Part shown: positions 52,528-59,841 of the stretch, in pieces
How positions within the stretch are numbered: position 1 is the first letter of the stretch
How the letters are laid out: each line of letters starts with the position of its first letter
Assembly (NCBI GenBank): GCA_021296255.1
Contig: JAGWAU010000031.1
Location: forward strand, 1-62,638
Direction: 5' to 3'
Source: Alphaproteobacteria bacterium
GTDB lineage: Bacteria; Pseudomonadota; Alphaproteobacteria; UBA2966
DNA: 62,638 nucleotides
Notes under the pieces: generated by a model
Database searches by the model: none
The model's input: only the letters and a program-made list of their open reading frames with translations
Told to the model about the DNA's origin: nothing
Translations under genes and position numbers: made by a program

Positions 52528-53301
52528 ATGACCCTCCCGGCCCACCCGATCATCGTCATTCCGGCACGCATGGCCGCGCGGCGGCTGCCGGGCAAGCCGC
52601 TCGCCGACATCCACGGCGAGCCGATGATCGTGCACGTCTGGCGCCGCGCCGTGGAGAGCGGCGTCGGCCCCGTGCTGGTCGCCTGCGCCGACGCGGAGAT
52701 CGCGGCGGCGGTCGCGGCGGCCGGCGGCGAGGCGCTGATGACGCGGCCCGATCACCCGTCGGGTTCCGACCGCGTGTTCGAGGCCGTGCGGTCCGTGGAC
52801 CCGGCCGGCGTCCACGACGCGGTGATCAACCTGCAGGGCGACCTGCCGACGATCGCCGCGTCCGCCGTATCCGCGGTGCTCGACCCGCTGCGGGACCCCG
52901 AGGTCGACATCGGAACCGTGGCCTGCCCCGTCTCGGAGGACGCCGACCGCGGCGATCCCAACGTCGTCAAGGCCGTGGTCTCGTTCGCCCCCTCGGCGGC
53001 CGCCGGGCGGGCGCTCTACTTCACGCGCGCCGCGGCGCCGTCCGGAGACGGCCCGCTGCTTCACCACATCGGCGTTTACGCCTTCCGCCGCCCGGCGCTC
53101 GAACGGTTCGTCGGCCTGCCGCCGGCGCCCTTGGAAACCCGCGAGAAACTCGAGCAGTTGCGGGCGCTCGAGGCCGGCATGCGCATCGGCGTGGCCGTCG
53201 TTGACACCCTGCCCCTCGGTGTCGATACTCCGCCCGATCTTGAGCGGGCCCGCGCGATTCTCGCGCCCCGCGGCGCGGCGCCCGGGAGCGTTCCGGAGTG
53301 A
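52528..53301 (+). CDS. kdsB: 3-deoxy-manno-octulosonate cytidylyltransferase
   Basis: The protein is 257 residues. The N-terminal nucleotide site IPARMAARRLPGKPLADI, the MTRPDHPSGSDRV block and INLQGDLP with the metal-binding Asp are intact. It activates Kdo with CTP for lipopolysaccharide synthesis in the cytoplasm. It ends 1 base before the prephenate dehydratase start; this kdsB-pheA pairing is familiar in alphaproteobacteria. Confidence 0.95.
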   Translation: MTLPAHPIIVIPARMAARRLPGKPLADIHGEPMIVHVWRRAVESGVGPVLVACADAEIAAAVAAAGGEALMTRPDHPSGSDRVFEAVRSVDPAGVHDAVINLQGDLPTIAASAVSAVLDPLRDPEVDIGTVACPVSEDADRGDPNVVKAVVSFAPSAAAGRALYFTRAAAPSGDGPLLHHIGVYAFRRPALERFVGLPPAPLETREKLEQLRALEAGMRIGVAVVDTLPLGVDTPPDLERARAILAPRGAAPGSVPE

Positions 53302-53302
53302 C

Positions 53303-54253
53303 ATGACCCAGCATCTCTATTCCGGGGGGACCGTGGCCTTTCAGGGCGAGCAGGGCGCCTATTCGGACCTCGCGTGCCGCCTGAAGTTCCCCGGCATGGA
53401 GTCCCGTCCCTGTCCGTCTTTCGAAGACGCGTTCGCGGCGGTGGAGAACGAGCGGACGACGCTGGCGATGATCCCGATCGAGAACTCGATCGCGAGCCGC
53501 GTCGCCGACATCTACTACATGCTGCCCAACACGCACCTTCACATCGTCGACGAGACGTTCCTGCGCGTGAACCACTGCCTGCTGGCTCCGAAGGGCGCCG
53601 GCCTGTCCGACCTCAGGACCGTCAGCAGCCACCCGCAGGCCCTGGCGCAATGCCGCCGCACGATCAGCGAGCTGGGGCTGGAGCCGATCAGCACCGTCGA
53701 CACGGCGGGCGCCGCGCGGCAGGTCTCGGAGCGGAACGACAGGCATGCGGCCGTCATCGCCTCGTCGCTGGCGGGGCGCATCTACGGCCTCGACTGCCTG
53801 CGCACGAACATCGAGGACGCCGAGCACAACATCACGCGGTTCATCGTGCTGTCGCGGGAGTCCGTCATGCCCGAGCAGGGCGCCGCGCGGGTGGTCACGT
53901 CGTTCATGTTCCGCATCGGCAACGTTCCGGCGGCGCTCTACAAGGCGCTGGGCGGCTTCGCCACGCGCCGGGTGAACCTCACCAAGCTCGAGAGCTACGT
54001 CGTCGGCAGCCGCTTCGAGGTCGCGCGCTTCTACGCGGAGATCGAGGCGCACCGCTACGAACCCGACGTTCGGGGCGCCTTCGACGAGCTCAGCCTGTTC
54101 TCCCCCGAGGTGAAGCTGCTCGGCATCTATCCGGCCCACGAGTATCGCAGCGAAGGAGGCCGGCCGATGTCCGACCTCGACCCGAACGGCACCGGTCTCC
54201 CGGCGCGGGAGGCCGCGGCTTCCGGCCGGGGCGCCGCCGCCGGCACGGTCTAG
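53303..54253 (+). CDS. pheA: prephenate dehydratase
   Basis: The protein is 316 residues. The catalytic domain shows VAFQGEQGAYSDLA, IPIENSIASRVADIYYML and the Thr-containing NITRFIVLSR block. A C-terminal ACT domain follows (ALYKALGGFATRRVNLTKLES; phenylalanine-binding ESR-like motif), so feedback control is expected. It makes phenylpyruvate for phenylalanine synthesis. ATG 53303 has GGAG at a suitable distance. The low-complexity tail after the ACT domain (Ala/Gly-rich) is lineage-specific. Its stop overlaps the stop of the convergent DoxX gene. Confidence 0.94.
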   Translation: MTQHLYSGGTVAFQGEQGAYSDLACRLKFPGMESRPCPSFEDAFAAVENERTTLAMIPIENSIASRVADIYYMLPNTHLHIVDETFLRVNHCLLAPKGAGLSDLRTVSSHPQALAQCRRTISELGLEPISTVDTAGAARQVSERNDRHAAVIASSLAGRIYGLDCLRTNIEDAEHNITRFIVLSRESVMPEQGAARVVTSFMFRIGNVPAALYKALGGFATRRVNLTKLESYVVGSRFEVARFYAEIEAHRYEPDVRGAFDELSLFSPEVKLLGIYPAHEYRSEGGRPMSDLDPNGTGLPAREAAASGRGAAAGTV

Positions 54254-54738
54254 CGGCGGAACAGCAGCCGGTCGAGGGAGATCGGTCCCGGCCCGAGAGC
54301 CGCCACGGCGAACAGGATCGCCGCCCAGAACATGTGAGCGCTGACCCAGGCGTCGGGATAGACGAACAGCTGGATGACCATGGTCATCGTCAGCATGCCG
54401 AGCGCGCCGAGCCGCGTGAACAGGCCGACCACCAGCAGAACCGGCAGGATGTGCTCGGCCAGCGCGGTGACGTGGGCCATGAGCTCGGGCAGCGGCAGGC
54501 CGAACTCCTCGCGGAACAGGAAATACTGGGTGTCGTTGACGGCGAATATGTTCCAGCCCTCGACCTTGGTGCGGCCGGAGCGCCAGAACACCAGCGCCAC
54601 CGGCAGCCGCAGGGCCAGCAGCGCCACCGGCCCCAGCCGGCGGGTGACGGAGTCGGCGGTGCGGTTGCCCTGATCGATCAGCTGCGCCAGCCTGCTCCGC
54701 ACGCCGCCGCTGCCGGCCTTCCGTTCGACATCGTTCAC
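54250..54738 (-). CDS. DoxX-family membrane protein of bufferin operon (BufD-like)
   Basis: The protein is 162 residues with four hydrophobic segments (LALRLPVALVFWRSG; HILPVLLVVGLFTRLG). It starts with GTG whose GTGA overlaps the bufC stop, and AAGGAGAA lies 5 bases upstream. DoxX proteins are inner-membrane proteins linked to redox stress. In known bufferin operons a DoxX gene is often the fourth member; its exact role is not established. Confidence 0.82.
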   Translation of the reverse strand: MNDVERKAGSGGVRSRLAQLIDQGNRTADSVTRRLGPVALLALRLPVALVFWRSGRTKVEGWNIFAVNDTQYFLFREEFGLPLPELMAHVTALAEHILPVLLVVGLFTRLGALGMLTMTMVIQLFVYPDAWVSAHMFWAAILFAVAALGPGPISLDRLLFRR

Positions 54739-55520
54739 GTCGGTTCTCCTTCGCTCGGTTCGGGGTCGCCGCCGCGGAAGGCGCCGGCGACCAGCAGGTC
54801 CCTGAACGCCGGAATGACGTCGAAACCTTGGTCGAGGACCGCCGCCGCCGCGTGCGCGGCCGTCAGGTCGCCGCCGCCGAGCAGGGTCTCGGCGAATGCG
54901 CATTGCCCCGGCGTCAGCGGCGCGACCGAAACGGCATGGCCGGGCCGCAGCACCAGCGCGCCGGCCGCCCCGGTGGTGAAGACGAGATCGCCGTCCGGCG
55001 CCGCGTCTCCGCTGTTGGCGCGCCAGATGTCGGCGACGGGATACGCGGAGCGGACCAGCCGGGTCGCGGGGTGCGGCGTCAGCCGCGCCGTCGCCAGTCC
55101 GTCGCCGAGCGCCGTCAGCGCGGTCGGGTCGAGCGCCGCCGCGTCGGCGGCGTGGCGGGCCTCCAGCACCGCCCGCTCGAGCCGGGCGACGTCGGCGAGA
55201 TAGGGCAGTTCGCGCGCCGGCGCGAAACCCGCGACGAAGTCGGCGAATCCGCCGCCGTAGAGGTTGAGCGTGCGTTCCCGCGCCGGCCGGTCGGCGACGT
55301 AGACGCGGGCGATCCGGTCGAAGAACGGCGCGCCGACGAGCCGCAGGACCGCCGGATAGGCCGCCGCCAGGGCCTCGATCAGCGCGACGCGCACGTTGTT
55401 GCGGTAGACGCGGAAGCGCCGCGCGGCGGCGTCGGAAAAGCCGGCCGGCACGGCGTCCGGCGACGGATCGCGCAAGGCCGCCGCGAAGTCCGACTGCAGG
55501 GCCGCGGGCGGCGTGTCCAT
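54735..55520 (-). CDS. bufC: BufC-like DUF2063 protein, partner of the bufferin-modifying enzyme
   Basis: The protein is 261 residues. The N-terminal DUF2063 pattern is clear (LQSDFAAALRDPSP; RRFRVYRNNVRVALIEALAA; AYPAVLRLVGAPFFD). In characterised systems such a protein recognises the precursor peptide and assists the DUF692 oxidase, comparable to MbnC in methanobactin synthesis. It starts 14 bases after bufB and overlaps the DoxX gene start. No other enzyme domain is visible. Confidence 0.85.
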   Translation of the reverse strand: MDTPPAALQSDFAAALRDPSPDAVPAGFSDAAARRFRVYRNNVRVALIEALAAAYPAVLRLVGAPFFDRIARVYVADRPARERTLNLYGGGFADFVAGFAPARELPYLADVARLERAVLEARHAADAAALDPTALTALGDGLATARLTPHPATRLVRSAYPVADIWRANSGDAAPDGDLVFTTGAAGALVLRPGHAVSVAPLTPGQCAFAETLLGGGDLTAAHAAAAVLDQGFDVIPAFRDLLVAGAFRGGDPEPSEGEPT

Positions 55521-55534
55521 GTCCCCGGGCCGCC

Positions 55535-56410
55535 TCACGCGGCCGCGGGCGCGACGAGACGGGCCAGGCGGGTCTCGGCCTTCATCGCCTCGGCGTGCAG
55601 CACGTCCCAAGCGGGAATGTCCCTGTCCCATTCGATCAGGGTGGGCCGCGGACCGACGCGGTCGATCAGCCGCTCGTAGAGCCGCCAGACGGCGTCGTCG
55701 ACCGCCGCGCCGTGGCTGTCGATCAGCAGGCGCTCGCCGCCGGCGTCGTCGACCGCGAACCCGGCGAGGTGGATCTCGCCGATCAGGTCGCCGGGAATGG
55801 CGTCGACGTAGGCTTCGGCGTCGAGGCCGATGTTGACCGCGCTGACGTGGACGTTGTTGACGTCGACGAGCAGGCCGCAGCCGGTCCGCCGGGCCGCTTC
55901 GACGACGAATGCCGCCTCGTCCATCCCGCGGTCGGGCGGCACCAGGTAGCTGGCCGGGTTCTCGATCAGGATCGGCCGCCCGAGGGCGTCGTGCGTCTCG
56001 TCGATGTTGTCGCACAGGAGGTCCAGTCCGGCCCGGCCGAGGCTCGGCGGCAGCAGGTCGGCGAACCAGACGCCGTCGCGCGCCGACCAGGCGATGTGCT
56101 CGGAGACGAGCCCCGGCTGGAACCGCTCCACGAGGGTGCGCAATGCCGCCAGGTGGCCGCGGTCGACCCGTTCGGCGCCGCCCAGCGACAGGCCGACGCC
56201 GTGCATCGACAGCGGATAGGCGCCGCGCAGCGCCTCGAGCGCCGCCGGCCGGGGTCCGCCGGCGACCATGTAGTTCTCGGGATGGACCTCGAACCATCCG
56301 ATGTCCGGCCGGCCCTCGCAGACCGCCTCGGCATGCTCGTCCTTGAAGCCGGCGCCGGCCCGCGGCGGCAGCGGCGGAGAGGAGGCGGAAAAGAGAGACG
56401 AGGCCGACAT
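55535..56410 (-). CDS. bufB: BufB-like DUF692 multinuclear iron oxidase
   Basis: The protein is 291 residues with a TIM-barrel DUF692 pattern: DIGWFEVHPENYMV, LSMHGVGLSLGG, VSEHIAWSA, CDNIDETHDALG, LIENPASYL, LVDVNNVHVSA, IGEIHLAGF and LIDSHGAAV. The His, Asp, Asn and Glu residues in these blocks bind the iron ions in the MbnB/BufB family. It oxidises cysteines of the precursor peptide to thiooxazole-type heterocycles. The next two genes on both sides match the bufABC order. A methanobactin role is less likely because the precursor is DUF2282. Confidence 0.9.
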   Translation of the reverse strand: MSASSLFSASSPPLPPRAGAGFKDEHAEAVCEGRPDIGWFEVHPENYMVAGGPRPAALEALRGAYPLSMHGVGLSLGGAERVDRGHLAALRTLVERFQPGLVSEHIAWSARDGVWFADLLPPSLGRAGLDLLCDNIDETHDALGRPILIENPASYLVPPDRGMDEAAFVVEAARRTGCGLLVDVNNVHVSAVNIGLDAEAYVDAIPGDLIGEIHLAGFAVDDAGGERLLIDSHGAAVDDAVWRLYERLIDRVGPRPTLIEWDRDIPAWDVLHAEAMKAETRLARLVAPAAA

Positions 56411-56483
56411 GGCAGGCGGGCGCCCCGGCCCGTCCGGCCGCCGCCGGGCGCGGGGCCCGGGCGGCGAGCCGAACGGTCGCCGA

Positions 56484-56786
56484 TCAGCCCTTCGGCAGAT
56501 CGCGGTCGACCTCGGTCAGGCTGCCCTTGACCATGCGGCCGTCGGTGGTCTCGAAGGTCATCGACTCGCAGGTGCCCGCGGGGACGAGCGTCCAGGCGTT
56601 GCCCTGGTAGTCGACGGTCGAGCTGCCGGCGCAGGTCGTGCCGGGTCCCGCCTTGCAGTCGTTCTTGCCGGCCAGCGAGACGCCGTAGCATTTGACCTTG
56701 TCCTCGCTTGCGGCCGCCAGGTCGACGGTCGCGATGTTGGCGGCGGCCAGCAGCGCCGACGCCAGGAACAGCGGGGTCTTGTTCAT
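56484..56786 (-). CDS. bufA: bufferin precursor (DUF2282, BufA-like)
   Basis: The protein is 100 residues. A Sec signal peptide occupies residues 1-26 ([18 protein letters not shown]). The core has four cysteines at 33, 44, 52 and 73 in the pattern KCYG, GKNDC, GTTCAG and PAGTC, with [12 protein letters not shown] between. This is the DUF2282 bufferin pattern. The peptide is exported after modification and binds copper in the periplasm. ATG 56786 has the strong ribosome binding site AGAAGGAGA. The tail after Cys73 is longer and more acidic than I would expect for this family. It heads the bufABC-DoxX operon. Confidence 0.9.
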   Translation of the reverse strand: MNKTPLFLASALLAAANIATVDLAAASEDKVKCYGVSLAGKNDCKAGPGTTCAGSSTVDYQGNAWTLVPAGTCESMTFETTDGRMVKGSLTEVDRDLPKG

Positions 56787-57107
56787 CGAAAATCTCCTTC
56801 TCTTGGTCCGGTACGCAAGCTCGCACCCTGTCGTCCAGTGTACAGAGGCGTCGCCGAGTCCAATATGGGGATTCCCGCCCGGGACGTCATCGACGCCTGA
56901 CAATATCGTGATCGAGTCTCCGACCCGGCGGGGCGAAGCGAGACAATCCGGGACTAGGCGAGACAAGGCGAACAAGTTGCGAGACGAGACCGCGGCACAG
57001 GGGGTGTCCTGCTCTTGCGATGAGTGCCCCAATGGGGTATGCAGATCCCGGCAACGCGGACGGTTGCCGAAACGCAACCTTCTCCCGTCAGGCCGGGGAG
57101 CTGTCCG
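56787..57107. other. divergent promoter region with spaced GCGAGAC repeats
   Basis: This 321-base region separates the bufferin operon (leftward) from the HTH gene (rightward). Three direct repeats GCGAGACA, GCGAGACA and GCGAGACG start at 56938, 56958 and 56979, spaced 20 and 21 bases, so they lie on one face of the helix. They may be operators for the HTH protein. The bufA promoter must lie left of about 56900. I could not identify a clear -35/-10 pair or a copper box. Confidence 0.4.
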
Positions 57108-57389
57108 ATGAGCACGTCCGGCGAAGACCCGATCCGGTCCCTTGGAGAGGCCGTGGCGCATGCGCAGGGCAGGGGCCCCGCGATTCTTCACGCGTCCGTG
57201 ACCCCCCGCGAGATTCGGAAGCAGGGTGGGCTCACGCAGGCGCAGATGGCCTCTCTGCTGGGCATGAGCCTGTCCGGCTACCGGAAATGGGAACAGGGGA
57301 CCCGCCGGGTCAGCGGCCCGGCTGCGGCGCTCCTGCGCGTGATCCAGAAGGAGCCGGAGGCCGTCCGCCGGGCGCTGCTCCCGGCATGA
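57108..57389 (+). CDS. Xre/HigA-like helix-turn-helix protein
   Basis: The protein is 93 residues. The helix-turn-helix is [20 protein letters not shown] and [19 protein letters not shown], followed by [16 protein letters not shown]. This is the form of MqsA/HigA/NadS-type antitoxins. Start ATG 57108 has GGGGAG 7 bases upstream. No HigB- or RelE-type toxin is found directly upstream, so it may be an orphan. A ruined VapBC pair follows immediately. Confidence 0.75.
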   Translation: MSTSGEDPIRSLGEAVAHAQGRGPAILHASVTPREIRKQGGLTQAQMASLLGMSLSGYRKWEQGTRRVSGPAAALLRVIQKEPEAVRRALLPA

Positions 57390-57578
57390 GAGAGTCGAAG
57401 GCCGCTGCACGGGAAATCCCAAACGTCGCACCCCGTCGTCAGGGTCGTCGCCGTCGAAGCGCCGGACGCCGGAGAGCAACGCCGCATCGGATTCATGTCA
57501 GGCCGGATCTCGGTGCCGGACGATTTCGACGGCATGGGCGCCGCGGAGATCCGGACCATGTTCTCGTGCGGCGGGTGA
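57390..57578 (+). pseudogene. VapB-like antitoxin C-terminal remnant
   Basis: The clear part is [20 protein letters not shown] followed by GAAEIRTMF and TGA, the typical tail of a PIN-toxin antitoxin (IGFMxGxxxVPDDFD..GxxEI). Its stop at 57576-57578 overlaps the next start as GTGA, a usual toxin-antitoxin arrangement. The frame is open back to 57390 but has no start or DNA-binding N-terminus with similarity. An ATG at 57386 in another frame may be the original start, which implies a frameshift. Confidence 0.55.
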
Positions 57579-57802
57579 AGCTTCTCCTCGACCCTCATCT
57601 GCTGCGCCGGGGCCTGCTGGAGAACGGTTACGAGGAACTGGCGATTACCGGCGCCCATGCCGTGGCCGTGGACTTGCTTCCGCCAATCCACAGGGATCCC
57701 TTCGACCGCATCCTGGTCGCGCAGGCGCAAATCGAAGGCCTTGCGCTCCTGACCACCGACGAGATCGTTGCCCGCTATCCCGGACCGATACGGGCGCTTT
57801 GA
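57575..57802 (+). pseudogene. VapC-like PIN toxin with internal deletion
   Basis: The frame is 75 codons, against 120-130 in the family. It starts VKLLLDPH, the first strand with the catalytic Asp, and then jumps directly to LLRRGLLENGYEEL, normally about 55 residues later. The rest is regular: HAVAVDLLPPIHRDPFDRIL with the later acidic residues and LLTTDEIVARYPG. The missing part contains the conserved Glu of the active site. The deletion keeps the frame, so a small inactive protein could still be made. Confidence 0.7.
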
Positions 57803-57823
57803 CGACGAAGACGGCGATGCCGG

Positions 57824-59254
57824 TCAGGCCGCGGGTTCCGGCGGCTCGCCCAGGAAGTGCGCGATCGAGTTGGCGTAGTACCGCAGCAGCTCGCGCTCGG
57901 CGCCGCGCGCGCGGTAGAGCCCCCCGGTCTCCTCGACCAGGTGCCGCAGCGTCAGCATCCGCAGGCCCGCCGTGACCGCGTAGTCGTGGTCCGCGCGCGG
58001 TATGTGGACGTAGGCGCCGCGCCGCGTCAGCTCGTCGATCAGCGCCTGGGCCTCGGCCTTCACCTCGAGGCCGCTCATGGCGCCGCCGCGGCGGACGAAC
58101 ACCGTCGCCACCAGCGAGACCGGGAGCACCGGGATCGCCGCGGCGATCGCCTCGAGCAGCTCGCCGCCCAGCCGCCCGACCGCCTCCCGCCGGGCCTCCC
58201 GCTCGAGGGTGCGGAAGTCGACCTTGCGGCGCCGGGCGTAACGCCGCATCGAGATCGGCGCGCCGAAGTTCACGCAGGCGTAGCCGAAGCGGTACCAGCG
58301 CCGCCTCAGCATGAGGCCCGCGTGGCGGGCGGCGAACCCGAGCAGCGTCGCGACGGCGAACGCCCTGCCGCGCGGGGCGGCGTCCGGGTCGAGCGCGCGC
58401 AGCAGCGAACGGTCCTCCGGCACGCGGTCGTAGTTGAGCCCGACCGGGACGAACACGAGGTCGCGCTCGCCGTCGGGGTCGAACGACGAGAGCATGTAGC
58501 TGATGAGCCCGAGCTTGGGCTCGCGCAGCCGCCCGTCGCGGCTGAGGCCGCCCTCCGGGAAGACGGCCTGGACGATGCCGCCGGCCGTCGCCGCCTGGAC
58601 GTAGCGCGCCAGCACCTGGCGGTAGAGGGGATTGCGCGAGTCCCGGCGCACGAAGTAGGCGCCGAGCGACCGGATCAGCGTCCGCAGCGGCCAGATCCGC
58701 GCCCATTCGCCGACGGCGTAGCTGAGGGCGGAACGCTTCGCCGCCATGTACGCGACGACGACGTAGTCCATGTTGCTGCGGTGGTTCATGACGAAGACGA
58801 CGCTCGCCCCCGGGTCGATCGCGGCGAGCGCCTCGTCGTCGGCGTATCCCAGGCGCAGCCGGTAGAGGAGCTGGACGGTGCGCCGCGCCAGGAAGTAGCC
58901 GATGCGGAAATAGGCGTAGGCGTTGAACGACGGGACGATCTCGCGCGCGTAGCGCCGGACCTCGCCGATCAGCGCCTCGCGCGGCAGGTTCGACGCTTCC
59001 GCCCGGGCCTCGACGGCCTGCATCACCACGGGGTCGTACGTCAGCCGGTCGATGAGGACCTGGCGCCTCGTCTGCTGGAACGCCGGGATCCGCAGCTGGA
59101 GGCGCGTGTTCAGCTCGTCGATCACGCGGTTGGCCCGTCTGCGCAGGAACCAGCGGGCGCCCGGAACGAGAAGCCGGTCCAGCAGCGCCCACGCCGCCAG
59201 GGCGCCGGCCAGGGCCGCCAGCCAGATCGGAAGCGAGACGGGTTCCGTCATCAT
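57824..59254 (-). CDS. glycerol-3-phosphate acyltransferase-like protein (PlsB family)
   Basis: The protein is 476 residues. The acyltransferase motif I is NHRSNMD (His and Asp catalytic pair, about residue 157), and motif III is VFPEGGLSRDG with the Pro-Glu-Gly signature. A hydrophobic N-terminal helix (LAALAGALAAWALLDRLL) probably anchors it. It would transfer acyl groups to glycerol-3-phosphate for phospholipid synthesis. It starts MMTEPVSLPIW, and these codons and the promoter belong to an 83-bp sequence duplicated 533 bases to the right. Confidence 0.87.
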   Translation of the reverse strand: MMTEPVSLPIWLAALAGALAAWALLDRLLVPGARWFLRRRANRVIDELNTRLQLRIPAFQQTRRQVLIDRLTYDPVVMQAVEARAEASNLPREALIGEVRRYAREIVPSFNAYAYFRIGYFLARRTVQLLYRLRLGYADDEALAAIDPGASVVFVMNHRSNMDYVVVAYMAAKRSALSYAVGEWARIWPLRTLIRSLGAYFVRRDSRNPLYRQVLARYVQAATAGGIVQAVFPEGGLSRDGRLREPKLGLISYMLSSFDPDGERDLVFVPVGLNYDRVPEDRSLLRALDPDAAPRGRAFAVATLLGFAARHAGLMLRRRWYRFGYACVNFGAPISMRRYARRRKVDFRTLEREARREAVGRLGGELLEAIAAAIPVLPVSLVATVFVRRGGAMSGLEVKAEAQALIDELTRRGAYVHIPRADHDYAVTAGLRMLTLRHLVEETGGLYRARGAERELLRYYANSIAHFLGEPPEPAA

Positions 59255-59303
59255 CGTCGTTCGGCGCGGGTTGCCGACCCCTTATACTCGAACGGGACCG
59301 ATG
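59221..59303. repeat. 83-bp direct repeat, copy 1 (acyltransferase start and promoter)
   Basis: This copy covers the first codons of the acyltransferase and its upstream region. It matches 59754-59836 with only two substitutions and no gaps. On the minus strand it contains a TATAAG -10-like element and two ATG codons. On the plus strand the same site reads TATACT. Confidence 0.9.
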
Positions 59304-59787
59304 TTCCGATGCCGCCGCGGGCCGATCGGGCGATCGCCGCCGGCAAGTGCGCCAGTGAGCGGTCAAATCGTCGCCGTACATCCGGTTCGGGGACATCGTG
59401 CCCGCCCAACGCAACGCGGTTCCGGATGCGGTCCAGCGCCTGCTCGGGGGTGCCAACCGCCACATAGTGCAGCTCGACCCGACAACCTGCCTCCCGTGCC
59501 GCTTCCATGAGGCGAAGCGTGCCATGGCCGGCGACGGTACTTTCCACCACGAACGTCCTGCCGGCGCGGATCAGGGCCCGCCGGAGCCGAACCGCTTCGC
59601 GTCCCGCACTGCGTGTCGCCCTTTCAGGGGCACCGGGAGACAGGCGCGACGCGATCGCGTCGGGGTCGATCACCTCTGACCCGGCGAACCGTGTTGTGCG
59701 CGTCAGTGTCGACTTTCCGCACCCGTTCGGGCCGGCGACAACGAACATCGCCGGCCAGATCGGAAGCGGGACGGGCTCCGTCATCAT
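59251..59787 (-). pseudogene. zeta-toxin-like P-loop kinase, start and end replaced by repeat sequence
   Basis: The frame is 178 codons. The P-loop FVVAGPNGCGKSTLTR is intact, followed by EVIDPDAIASRL and an ALIRAGRTFVVESTVAG block as in zeta-like toxins and related kinases that use nucleoside triphosphates. The first 11 codons (MMTEPVPLPIW) are not from this family. They are the duplicated start of the acyltransferase, fused in frame to PAMFVVAGP. The last codons SVPFEYKGSATRAERR come from reading through repeat copy 1 and replace the normal C-terminus. It may still be expressed from the duplicated promoter. Loss of the native tail suggests a damaged enzyme. Confidence 0.75.
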
Positions 59788-59836
59788 CGTCGTTCGGCGC
59801 GGGTTGCCGACCCCTTATACTCGAACGGGACCGATG
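59754..59836. repeat. 83-bp direct repeat, copy 2
   Basis: This is the second copy of the acyltransferase start/promoter segment. It supplies the start codons of the zeta-like gene on the minus strand. On the plus strand it ends 5 bases before the subtilase ATG, with TATACT about 25 bases upstream as a possible -10 box and TTCGGC 17 bases earlier as a poor -35 box. It therefore looks like a two-way promoter cassette. Confidence 0.9.
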
Positions 59837-59841
59837 AATTG

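Noticed and set aside
55535..56786. Methanobactin operon
   Set aside because: DUF692 enzymes occur in both systems, but the precursor is a signal-peptide DUF2282 protein and the partner is DUF2063, which fits bufferins.
57645..59525. A 626-codon rightward-free frame on the minus strand covering the acyltransferase region
   Set aside because: It is out of frame with the acyltransferase, has runs of Arg, Pro and Ala typical of GC-rich shadow frames, and has no motif.
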